The translations under genes and the position numbers were made by a program. The notes under the pieces were generated by a model that saw only the letters and a list, made by a program, of their open reading frames with translations, was not told the DNA's origin and did not search any database. DNA of 6,653 nucleotides from an uncultured Prevotellaceae bacterium (lineage in GTDB: Bacteria > Bacteroidota > Bacteroidia > Bacteroidales > Bacteroidaceae), in NCBI GenBank assembly GCA_946403615.1, contig CAMJAO010000124.1:1-6653 (forward strand), in the 5' to 3' direction. Below, piece after piece: positions 1 to 6,653 of the stretch; positions within the stretch are counted from its first letter, which is position 1, and the number at the start of each line of letters is the position of its first letter.

Positions 1-591
1 TCGTTGTCGCTGTTGATTCGCCAACTCGATTACAATCAAAATGATATTGATATGAGGTTGCGGAAAGCATCGCTCAACATGCAGTTGGAACAATGGCAAT
101 ATGCAATTGATGAGTATTCTACAGTCCTAAAATTGGAAGAAGGTAATCTGACTGCTTTACGCTATCGTGCATACGCTTATGAGCGGATAGGGCGGCATCA
201 GTTCGCCCGTGCCGACTATGAGGCGGTGCTCAAGAGAATACCTGACAATTTCGAGGCCTTGCTCGGATTGGCCCTTCTTAACCAAAAGGACAAACGCGTT
301 ACAATGGCGATGGATCAGATAAACCAATTGGTGGAACTTTATCCCGCTAACCCTGTCGCCTATGCGGCACGGGCCGGGATGGAGTTGGAGCGCAATATGC
401 CCGATTTGGCAGAATTTGACTTCGGCGAAGCCATCCGTTTAGACCCTTCCAATGCAGATTATCTCATTTCCAGGGCTGAAGTGCGTATTTCTTTGGGACG
501 CAAACGTGAGGCACGAGAAGATTTACAACGTGCGCTCTCGCTTGGCATTACACACGCTGAAATTGCAGATTTGCTCAAGCAGTGTAGGTGA
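1..591 (+). CDS. Tetratricopeptide-repeat protein, 3' part (5' end outside window)
   Basis: The reading frame is open from the first base and ends at TGA 589-591, giving 196 visible residues. No start codon needs to be assumed; the TTG at base 4 is simply an internal Leu codon. Residues 16-185 form five back-to-back TPR motifs in an exact 34-residue register (16-49, 50-83, 84-117, 118-151, 152-185). They show the usual small and aromatic positions and closing Pro-x-Asn turns (IPDN, YPAN, DPSN). Residues 1-15 look like the end of a further repeat, so at least six were present in the full protein. A short helical tail (186-196) follows. TPR arrays are protein-binding scaffolds; the partner and location cannot be read from this fragment, and any signal peptide would lie upstream. 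The gene points at nudC, which is on the opposite strand 16 bases away. The TPR assignment is secure; the specific function is unknown. Confidence 0.9.
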   Translation, partial: SLSLLIRQLDYNQNDIDMRLRKASLNMQLEQWQYAIDEYSTVLKLEEGNLTALRYRAYAYERIGRHQFARADYEAVLKRIPDNFEALLGLALLNQKDKRVTMAMDQINQLVELYPANPVAYAARAGMELERNMPDLAEFDFGEAIRLDPSNADYLISRAEVRISLGRKREAREDLQRALSLGITHAEIADLLKQCR

Positions 592-607
592 TATTTCTAC
601 AACAGGT
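592..607. other. Convergent intergenic gap of 16 bases
   Basis: This is all that separates the TPR gene stop from the nudC stop. A weak inverted repeat, TGTAG (583-587) and CTACA (597-601) with a nine-base loop, overlaps the end of the TPR gene. Its stem is only five pairs and it is not followed by a T-run on either strand, so I do not call it an intrinsic terminator. Confidence 0.6.
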
Positions 608-1390
608 TTAATCGTTGCCCTTCTTACCTTCCAGCCAATGGTCTATCAGTTTTCGCGCTATTGACAATTTCTCGGGTATTTGGGGCAATGATTGGTAATG
701 AAACCATCCTCCGTCGGCTATTTCCGACTCTTGCAGTTTGATTTCTCCGCCGTCATACTCTGCATAAAACCCAACCATCAGACCGCAAGGGTAGGGCCAT
801 GGCTGGCTGGCGTAATAACGGATGTTTTTCACACGGATGCCGGTCTCTTCCATCGCTTCCCTTGCCACGGCTTCTTCTAAGGTCTCGCCGGTCTCCACAA
901 AGCCGGCAACCAGTCCGAAGAATTTCTTTCTGAAATTATTGGCACGCAACAGCAACACTTCGTCTCCGCGTTCTATCAAGCAAATGATTGCCGTAGCCAA
1001 TTGTGGCCAAACCTCCTTGCCGCATTGCTCACAACGTTTGGAGATATCCGTGTGCATACGCATCAGTCCGCCGCAGACTCCACAATACTTTGTGTTCACG
1101 TCCCAATAAAGGATTTCCTGACACTTTCCCGCTTTCAGGTATTCTTCCATGGAAAGGTACTGGTAAGATGTGCGTAGCGGCATGGTCACATACCCGGGAC
1201 AGTCAAGCGGTGGTTCTGTCTCAAAAGTCTTCACTTCCCCGTCTGGGAATGCAGGGGTGATATTATGAATCTTAGTCCAGGGATGTGTTTTGACGGGCGG
1301 TTCCTCCTGATGAGGAATAGCATAAGTGCCGTCAGGATGTTTTTCCAACAGCAGTTCTGTATGGCAAAAAACAAACCAGTATTTTTTCAT
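608..1390 (-). CDS. nudC: NAD(+) diphosphatase, NudC-type Nudix hydrolase
   Basis: A complete protein of 260 residues, about the length of E. coli NudC. The family hydrolyses NAD(H) to NMN(H) and AMP, and E. coli NudC also removes NAD caps from RNA 5' ends; the protein is cytoplasmic and no signal peptide is seen here. The order of parts fits NudC: a divergent N-terminal domain (about 1-98), a zinc ribbon with Cys103, Cys106, Cys120 and Cys123, then a Nudix domain. The Nudix box at 163-185 matches GX5EX7REUXEEXGU exactly (Gly163, Glu169, Arg177-Glu178, Glu181-Glu182, Gly184). It is followed by SQPWPYP at 195-201, the motif that separates NAD pyrophosphatases from other Nudix enzymes. The start ATG (1388-1390) lies 11 bases after the nucleotidase stop, with an A-rich leader and no Shine-Dalgarno at normal spacing, as is usual in Bacteroidota. 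It is probably the last gene of the tamB transcript. No catalytic residue appears to be missing. Confidence 0.94.
   Translation of the reverse strand: MKKYWFVFCHTELLLEKHPDGTYAIPHQEEPPVKTHPWTKIHNITPAFPDGEVKTFETEPPLDCPGYVTMPLRTSYQYLSMEEYLKAGKCQEILYWDVNTKYCGVCGGLMRMHTDISKRCEQCGKEVWPQLATAIICLIERGDEVLLLRANNFRKKFFGLVAGFVETGETLEEAVAREAMEETGIRVKNIRYYASQPWPYPCGLMVGFYAEYDGGEIKLQESEIADGGWFHYQSLPQIPEKLSIARKLIDHWLEGKKGND
836..904 (-). other. Nudix box of NudC
   Basis: NudC residues 163-185 give a full match to the 23-residue Nudix signature. The REAMEE core supplies the glutamates that bind the catalytic divalent metals. The NAD-specific SQPWPYP motif lies ten residues downstream. Confidence 0.93.
1022..1084 (-). 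other. Zinc-ribbon segment of NudC (two CxxC pairs)
   Basis: NudC residues 103-123 hold CGVC and, 13 residues on, CEQC. The spacing matches the four-cysteine zinc site between the N-terminal and Nudix domains of NudC proteins. All four ligands are present, which supports an intact full-length enzyme rather than a stand-alone Nudix domain. Confidence 0.88.
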
Positions 1391-1401
1391 TTTTATGTCG
1401 T

Positions 1402-3132
1402 TTATTCTCCGAAAATCAGTTTTTTGTCTCTTTCAATGGCGGCTTTTGTCCATGATTCAGGTACAAAATGCCAGTTGTCATGCGCCTGAGGGTCGATGAA
1501 CTGTTGTTTCTCAATCCATTCTTTCAAATAGTGCCGCTGGTCTTTCTCGCTCCGGAATATGATGCGGTTTTTCAGCTCCTCAAGTGGTATTCCAGCCCCT
1601 TTGGTGAGTAGTTCGCCGCCGCCATTGCCTCGATAGCTGTTCATGGCCACTTGATACCATTTGTCCATGTCAAATGGCTCGCCGTTTGACATTCGCAGAA
1701 TGCGCACTTTCTCTCCGTCAGGTTTGGTCACATCCACCTCATAGTCGATTCCGGCGGCACTGTCGAAATTGAAAGCTAAATTCTTGAACGCAAAACGTTG
1801 CTTGTCATCAGATGGACCGTCTTGCAACAGCATGATATGGTCATCGGGCGATGTCATCGTGTTGACCCATAAATCATAACTCATTTCGAGATGGTCACGG
1901 ATTTCTCTGCCTGTCATTCGCATGGCGTATATCTGATTCTCATATTTATAGAGGTTAAACAGGTCGCTGACATGTATGTCGCCCTCTTTGATGCTAATGT
2001 CAAACGTCAGTGGAGCATTAAAGGACACATCCGCTCCTGTTAATGTCAACTGTAAATCATGAATGAGGTCGGTGAAGGGTGCGTTGCCGAAATAGCAGTC
2101 TCTTGAATAGATGGTATGTTTGATGCTGCCAATGCGGCGGTTGACGTATGCGTTGATACTGTCAATCACTGGCTGGAAATGCTGAATATACGCTTTGTCT
2201 GGCGGATAAGTGACAACTGGACGAATTGCGCCTTTGATGTCCTTTAGTCGTTTGGTGGCAGCATCGAATACTACTTCCGCCTCTGCCACTTGGATGGCGT
2301 TGCACGAAGGGTCTAAGCAAAGCACCTGTCTTCCCCCTGGCCCTTCACACAAATCTTTGTGTGTTGTGTGGTCGTGGCCATAGAATATGATGTCGAATCC
2401 GTCAACTTCTTTTGCCACGCGAAATGAGGCGTCTTCCTCATAATCGTCCGTAGTAATGCCGCCTTCCTTACCAGAGTGAAACAGACCTATTATCAGGTCA
2501 GGATGTTCAGTTTCTTTGACCGTTTTAACCCATTTCTTTGCTGAAACGACCATTTCTTCAAAACGCAGGCCGCTCCACAAGTCTTCATGCAACCAGTTGG
2601 GTATGGCGGCTGTCAACAAACCTATCACTGCAATACGGATACCGGAGCGTTCGATGATGGTGTAGGGCGTCAAGTACGGTTGGCCTGTAGTCGTGTCGAT
2701 GACATTTGCACCTAACACGGGACAATCCACCTCACCAATCCATTTATCATATACGGCGTGCCCGGTTTCTATGTCATGGTTGCCGATGGTTTGCGCGTCA
2801 TAACCCATGTAGTTGACGACCGATGCCGCCACATTTTCCAGTTCAGGCTTGACGAAATTACAATAATAGCATGATGGTTGTCCTTGCAGTATATCGCCGT
2901 TGTCTAATAATATGACGTTTCCCTTGTATTTCAGACATTGTTCCTGTACGTATGAGAAGACTCTCGAAAGTGTGCCTTTCATGGGTGTCCTATTGATAAA
3001 ATCGAAGGGAAAGAAACAGCCATGTACGTCACTTGTCTCGATAATCTTTATTTTGATGTCTTCTTGTGCCATAAGTGGGATACTAGTCATGAATAGGAGA
3101 AATAGAAAGCATTTTTTCAACATGATTGTCAT
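1402..3132 (-). CDS. Secreted 5'-nucleotidase / 2',3'-cyclic phosphodiesterase family metallophosphatase (UshA/CpdB-like)
   Basis: 576 residues from the ATG that overlaps the tamB stop; a second ATG three codons on (3121-3123) is an equally possible start and gives 573. An N-terminal signal peptide (Lys-Lys, a hydrophobic core, then PLMA-QED) predicts export to the periplasm. The N-terminal metallophosphatase domain shows all family metal-site motifs: SDVHG (Asp35, His37), DNGDILQ (Asp80, Gln83), GNHD (Asn118, His119), the LFHSG histidine (His219) and GHDH (252-255). The C-terminal nucleotidase domain (about 330-540) has YFGNAPFTDLIHD, LYKYENQIYAMRMTG, FDSAAGIDYEVD and SYRGNGGG. The last three resemble the substrate-binding region of CpdB-type enzymes, so both nucleoside monophosphates and 2',3'-cyclic nucleotides are plausible substrates; sequence alone does not decide. 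The longer frame back to a TTG at 3192 would bury the signal peptide and was rejected. The mature protein has nine cysteines. It is likely translationally coupled to tamB and followed 11 bases later by nudC. Confidence 0.93.
   Translation of the reverse strand: MTIMLKKCFLFLLFMTSIPLMAQEDIKIKIIETSDVHGCFFPFDFINRTPMKGTLSRVFSYVQEQCLKYKGNVILLDNGDILQGQPSCYYCNFVKPELENVAASVVNYMGYDAQTIGNHDIETGHAVYDKWIGEVDCPVLGANVIDTTTGQPYLTPYTIIERSGIRIAVIGLLTAAIPNWLHEDLWSGLRFEEMVVSAKKWVKTVKETEHPDLIIGLFHSGKEGGITTDDYEEDASFRVAKEVDGFDIIFYGHDHTTHKDLCEGPGGRQVLCLDPSCNAIQVAEAEVVFDAATKRLKDIKGAIRPVVTYPPDKAYIQHFQPVIDSINAYVNRRIGSIKHTIYSRDCYFGNAPFTDLIHDLQLTLTGADVSFNAPLTFDISIKEGDIHVSDLFNLYKYENQIYAMRMTGREIRDHLEMSYDLWVNTMTSPDDHIMLLQDGPSDDKQRFAFKNLAFNFDSAAGIDYEVDVTKPDGEKVRILRMSNGEPFDMDKWYQVAMNSYRGNGGGELLTKGAGIPLEELKNRIIFRSEKDQRHYLKEWIEKQQFIDPQAHDNWHFVPESWTKAAIERDKKLIFGE
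3067..3132 (-). other. Sec signal peptide of the nucleotidase
   Basis: Residues 1-22 have a short positive n-region (two Lys), a run rich in Phe, Leu, Met and Ile, and a small residue before the likely signal peptidase I cut (PLMA, then QED). The Cys at residue 8 lies before the hydrophobic core and not at its end, so it is not a lipobox and the protein is probably soluble in the periplasm. The exact cut site is inferred by eye. Confidence 0.82.
3129..3132 (-). promoter_or_regulatory. ATGA stop/start overlap between tamB and the nucleotidase
   Basis: On the minus strand the bases read ATGA: the ATG opens the nucleotidase and the TGA closes tamB in another frame. Such an overlap usually means that ribosomes ending the first gene restart on the second. 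No Shine-Dalgarno sequence is visible before this ATG, and the preceding bases are A-rich. This fits coupled translation and argues against a separate promoter close to the start, although one inside tamB cannot be excluded. Confidence 0.8.
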
Positions 3133-6100
3133 TTGTTTTTGGTAGGTTGGGGTGGGGCTTTCTTCGGTTTGCGGCCAAACAAGTCTCGCCAACCGTTGAA
3201 ATCTTTTTTCATGATAAGTCCCAATCCTTGTGTGTTGAGGCTGTTTTTCGTAAAATACCGGTCGTTGGTCTGATTATATACCCTGACAGCCAAATTGCCG
3301 TTGGGGAAGAGCAAGTAGCGCACATCAAAATCACCAATAAAACTGGTTGTCGCGTTGGCATTGTCCCGGTAGCCGAACTGCCCGTTAATTAATAGACGGT
3401 TGTTCAGAAGTCTTCCGCTCAACATTCCTTCATATTCAGCGTTGTTCCAACCTTCATCGCCAGTGGAGATGTTAGCGCCGAAATTCCAATTATTATTGTT
3501 GATGAAGCTGTTCAATACGGAGTTGATCTGTTGGCTGATGGTCCCGCTCAGCAGACTCTGCATTGCCAGGCTGGTCTGGCTCTGTGCGCCTTCGTTCATC
3601 GTGGTATTGTCTTGTGCGTAGAAACGGCCAATGGTCAGCAGATAAATCACTTGCTGGTTGAGTTCCTCTTCGCTGTTAATCAGACTTCTGACCATTTGTT
3701 GCGCATCGCTGCTGATAGTGGGCATCTCCATGTCAAAATCTACCGAGGGCGTATTGGCTGTTCCCTTGATGTTCATCAGACAGTTTACACGGATGTTATT
3801 CGACGTGAAACGATTGCCGATGCTCAAGTCTGACAACGACACACCGTTCACTGTATACATCGCTTTCAGGTCAAGTGGGGCTTCGTATGGGTCTCCGCCG
3901 AAAGAGATGGTTCCGCCCGGCTGGAATTGGAATTCTTTCTTGATGAGGTTTTGGATGGTCATCTTATATGTTCCGCCCTCTATTTCATAATTACCATAGA
4001 TGTTGAATCCCCCCTTGTTAAAATAGTTGGCTTTCAACACACCGCTGCCGTTAAGGGCGATATAGTCACCGCTTTCGGCGTTCATCAGCAACCGTAAAGT
4101 GGCATCGGGTGTGGCGTTGATGAGCATGTTCATGTGAAGATTGGAGTGCATATTATATGTTGGCTCCTCATCCTTTTCTTCGTAACCTTCTGGAATGACA
4201 TCGCGTGTGGTAAATGCCTTGCGTTCTTCGGTGACATCGTTCCAATGGATAAATTCTTGTTTCTTGAGCGCATCAGGACTTGACACGTTGTAATAGAATA
4301 CCGTGTTTTTCTCGGGCGTCGCATTGATGTCTATCACCACCTCGCCGCTTCGTCCTGTTATCTGACAGTCGCCGGTGCCATAAACTGTGCCGCAGAAGGT
4401 ACTGCCTTCAAAATCTTGATGATCATATGCCAGAAGATTGTCGGCATGTACATTCAGGTCAAAGGTCCAACGCCCTAAATGATTATGGTTCACTGCGCCG
4501 TTAAGCAGGGCCATATGGCCATTTTTGTCGGTCAGTGTGTCATTATTGAAATAGATGTGGTCTGGGGTCAGCGTGATGGTGTCATTCTTCATTGTATAGG
4601 TGGTGTATAGCGGTTTGACGCCTACGTCACCCCGTGCCACTACACGTCCTTCGAGATTGGGTTCTTTCAATGTGCCTATCAATTTCACCCGTCCGTAAAT
4701 CTGTGCTTCAACATCGCGCATGAAACTCCCGCAGTATTTTTCCAAGAAATCAATTTTGGTGCCGTTGGCTTTGATGTCAAGGTTGAGGGCCGATGCCGCC
4801 AGATTGATGTCTCCGTCTATCTTCGTATTCGAACTGGGCCCGTTATCGGCGAAGGCGTCAAAGCAAAGTTTGTTGTCTGATTTCTTCCATGAGATTTCTG
4901 TGTCTAAATTTCCGAATGTGCCGCCGGAAAAAGTGAAACGGTCCACATACAGATCCATTTTGGCCGTCGGATTCTCATAGACTGATGTGATATAGCCGAT
5001 GCCGGTGGCGCTGCCGCCGAATTCCACATTCTTGACATTGAGCACGCTTGACATATATTCCAAATCCACGTCTTTCATATCGACCATGATCGTGTCTTGA
5101 TGTTGTGGGCGGATAATGCCGCCGACGCTGATATGCTGCTCATTGTTTTGTAGGGTAAAATGGTCGATAATCAACTGCTCCTTTGAATAGACGATATCTG
5201 ACGGCTGAATTGTCCACGAGGTTTTGCCGATATGAATATCTGATTCGTGTACTTTCACATGAGCAGTCCATTGACCGGACTCGTTTTGGAAAAACTGTGT
5301 GTTTGCGTCCAACTCGCCTTCCAGACCCCTCGCGCCGCCATGGTCATTGAATTCCAGTTGTGAGCGCACATCGTTGTTCGACGCTGTGGCATGGATGCCT
5401 AAATCCAATGTCTTACCATTGTCTTTCAACTGTTTCACACGCATATCGGCAAACAATGTGTCCGATTTAGTACGCATGTCTAAATTACCGTCGGTGTATC
5501 TTTTGCCGTTGTATGCGATATCTGGGGCATCGCAATAAAAGTCGATTGTCTTATTTCTGTCGCTAATGCTGCCTGTAAGATGCAGCGGCTCAATAATATC
5601 TATTGGTATATTAAACAAATGCTTAAGCCATCCGGATTCAAATACATCAGCACTCAAAGTCAACTCGTTTTGAGGAGTAGTCACAGCAGAGGATTTCTTG
5701 AAAGGTGAAGCGGGCAGTTGGTCGCCGATGATATGGGCCATGCTTTGCGACAGTGTTGTCGGATCAAATCGGCCTTCAGCGTCAATATTGGCGAAATCAC
5801 TTCTCAATCGTAGTACATCTGTTCCGCCTTCGTGATTAGCGTATAATGAGAAGTTCTGAAACGAGAATTCCGAGTCGGCCGTTTTCATCGTGAAATTTCT
5901 GATGTCTGCCGTACCGGAGAGGTCTTTCAGGTGGTTGCCTTTGACATCGGCAGTAACATCGAAGTCATATGAATGACCAGGCAATTGAGCGTTCAGGCCA
6001 AAGGCTGCAGGCGAGAAATGACGTACTTGCGCTTCCATTTTGGCTGTCAATGGTTGACCATTCATGTTTACTGTGCCGTCAAATGAGATATCGCCGTCGG

Positions 6101-6653
6101 GTGATTCCATCGACAGCATACCCTCAAATCTTTGGTGTTGATAGGTTCCGTCGATATCCACATTTTGGAACTGATGCCCGTCGTAATCCAAACGGTTGAT
6201 TGTTCCATTAGCAGTCAATGACATATCTTGACTGACTGGCCACGATCCGTTTAACTGAACGTCGGCTGCCACAACTCCCAGTGGAATATCGGCTATCAGT
6301 CCGGTCATGTCGAAAGATTCGGTTTTGACATGCGAGGAAAAGCACGTTCCGTCATGTTCAAACATGATATCTGCTGTTCCTGCGTCTGTCTCCAGAAGAC
6401 CGTCTCCGTTGAAACGACCTGGTGCGGAGTGGAGTTCGCCTTGAAAAGAGGTGGTGCCTAATTTCTCTATTTCTACGGGAAGCGTTGCTTTCATACCCAT
6501 ATCACGCAACATCTCCAAGGTGCTTCCGGCATGGAATGAAGACTGAGATATATTTGCGTCCCATGAAGGTGTGTCTGTGTTTCTCCACGCCAGGTCTGAC
6601 TGTATCTGTATGCGATAATCTGGTGATGAGATGTTCAGTCCAGTCACGTTGAT
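3129..6653 (-). CDS. tamB: Translocation/assembly module protein TamB, C-terminal 1174 residues (5' end outside window)
   Basis: The frame is open to the right edge and stops at TGA 3129-3131. A GTG at 6645-6647 is an internal Val, not the start. The visible part is almost all short alternating polar/hydrophobic strands with repeated Gly and Asp turns, as expected for the long lipid-lined beta groove of TamB/AsmA-like proteins. From about 4740 to 3170 it carries the conserved TamB (DUF490) domain. Landmarks are LIGTLKEPNLEGRVVARGD, GNYEIEGGTYKMTIQNLI followed by KKEFQFQPGGTISFGGDPYEAP, PSVDFDMEMP, SLINSEEELNQQVIYLLTIGRFY in two parts (the last motif spans about 3620-3690), and a closing GDFDVRYLLFPNG and TQGLGLIMKKDF. 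TamB spans the periplasm from an inner-membrane anchor to an Omp85 partner and acts in outer-membrane protein assembly and/or phospholipid transport. Bacteroidota homologues are usually around 1400-1500 residues, so a few hundred residues including the anchor are probably missing at the edge. The frame shows no interruption. Confidence 0.95.
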   Translation of the reverse strand: MNVTGLNISSPDYRIQIQSDLAWRNTDTPSWDANISQSSFHAGSTLEMLRDMGMKATLPVEIEKLGTTSFQGELHSAPGRFNGDGLLETDAGTADIMFEHDGTCFSSHVKTESFDMTGLIADIPLGVVAADVQLNGSWPVSQDMSLTANGTINRLDYDGHQFQNVDIDGTYQHQRFEGMLSMESPDGDISFDGTVNMNGQPLTAKMEAQVRHFSPAAFGLNAQLPGHSYDFDVTADVKGNHLKDLSGTADIRNFTMKTADSEFSFQNFSLYANHEGGTDVLRLRSDFANIDAEGRFDPTTLSQSMAHIIGDQLPASPFKKSSAVTTPQNELTLSADVFESGWLKHLFNIPIDIIEPLHLTGSISDRNKTIDFYCDAPDIAYNGKRYTDGNLDMRTKSDTLFADMRVKQLKDNGKTLDLGIHATASNNDVRSQLEFNDHGGARGLEGELDANTQFFQNESGQWTAHVKVHESDIHIGKTSWTIQPSDIVYSKEQLIIDHFTLQNNEQHISVGGIIRPQHQDTIMVDMKDVDLEYMSSVLNVKNVEFGGSATGIGYITSVYENPTAKMDLYVDRFTFSGGTFGNLDTEISWKKSDNKLCFDAFADNGPSSNTKIDGDINLAASALNLDIKANGTKIDFLEKYCGSFMRDVEAQIYGRVKLIGTLKEPNLEGRVVARGDVGVKPLYTTYTMKNDTITLTPDHIYFNNDTLTDKNGHMALLNGAVNHNHLGRWTFDLNVHADNLLAYDHQDFEGSTFCGTVYGTGDCQITGRSGEVVIDINATPEKNTVFYYNVSSPDALKKQEFIHWNDVTEERKAFTTRDVIPEGYEEKDEEPTYNMHSNLHMNMLINATPDATLRLLMNAESGDYIALNGSGVLKANYFNKGGFNIYGNYEIEGGTYKMTIQNLIKKEFQFQPGGTISFGGDPYEAPLDLKAMYTVNGVSLSDLSIGNRFTSNNIRVNCLMNIKGTANTPSVDFDMEMPTISSDAQQMVRSLINSEEELNQQVIYLLTIGRFYAQDNTTMNEGAQSQTSLAMQSLLSGTISQQINSVLNSFINNNNWNFGANISTGDEGWNNAEYEGMLSGRLLNNRLLINGQFGYRDNANATTSFIGDFDVRYLLFPNGNLAVRVYNQTNDRYFTKNSLNTQGLGLIMKKDFNGWRDLFGRKPKKAPPQPTKNK

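Noticed and set aside
583..601. Five-pair hairpin at the end of the TPR gene as an intrinsic terminator.
   Set aside because: The stem is short, the loop long, and no T-run follows on either strand.
822..1260. Plus-strand open frames of 85-95 residues over nudC.
   Set aside because: They are antisense to the zinc ribbon and Nudix box of a complete, motif-perfect gene and resemble no family I know.
2346..2363. Perfect inverted repeat CACACAAA-TC-TTTGTGTG inside the nucleotidase gene.
   Set aside because: It encodes the Thr-His-Lys-Asp-Leu-Cys stretch after GHDH, has a two-base spacer and no T-run. One such repeat in several kilobases is not surprising, so I do not call it an operator or terminator.
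3133..3192. Upstream extension of the nucleotidase frame by 20 codons to a TTG, inside the tamB 3' end.
   Set aside because: The added residues are polar and proline-rich and would place a good signal peptide away from the N-terminus. The ATGA overlap start is far more likely.
4130..4324. A 64-residue open frame on the minus strand, out of frame with tamB.
   Set aside because: It lies wholly inside the well-conserved tamB C-terminal domain, has unusual Arg/Met-rich composition and no recognisable motif; a shadow frame.
6645..6647. GTG near the right edge as the start of tamB.
   Set aside because: The frame stays open to the edge and the sequence there is already beta-groove type with no membrane anchor, so it is an internal valine.
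1..6653. Defence system, mobile element, CRISPR array, riboswitch or RNA gene.
   Set aside because: Nearly all of the window is covered by four long genes with recognisable families; no direct-repeat arrays, transposase motifs or structured intergenic regions were seen.

Overview
This window reads as an ordinary stretch of a Bacteroidota chromosome, most likely from the Prevotellaceae or a close relative. That placement is inference from protein style: a Bacteroidota-type long TamB, a secreted nucleotidase whose signal peptide ends in Ala-Gln, a 34-residue-register TPR protein, A-rich leaders without clear Shine-Dalgarno sequences, and base composition that by eye is somewhat below 50% GC. 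Coding density is almost complete. There are no RNA genes, insertion sequences, CRISPR arrays or phage genes, and no gene-free stretch longer than 16 bases.

Layout from left to right: (1) the 3' part of a plus-strand gene for a tetratricopeptide-repeat protein runs off the left edge and stops at 591. (2) A 16-base gap separates it from three minus-strand genes that converge on it. In their direction of transcription these are tamB (its 5' end is beyond the right edge, stop at 3129), a secreted 5'-nucleotidase/cyclic phosphodiesterase-type metallophosphatase (3132 to 1402, starting inside the tamB stop in an ATGA overlap), and an NAD(+) diphosphatase of the NudC family (1390 to 608, 11 bases after the nucleotidase stop).

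The three minus-strand genes look like one transcription unit. TamB is expected to be an inner-membrane-anchored periplasmic beta-groove protein linking the two membranes (outer-membrane biogenesis or lipid transport). The nucleotidase should act in the periplasm on nucleotides or cyclic nucleotides. NudC should act in the cytoplasm, splitting NAD(H) to NMN(H) and AMP and possibly removing NAD caps from RNA. The last two both concern nucleotide turnover but in different compartments. The link to TamB may be mere operon packing.

I did not find a convincing novel system. The points most worth checking are the tight coupling of tamB to the nucleotidase, the absence of an Omp85 partner on the visible side of tamB, the cysteine content of the nucleotidase, and the convergent gene ends with no recognisable strong terminator.
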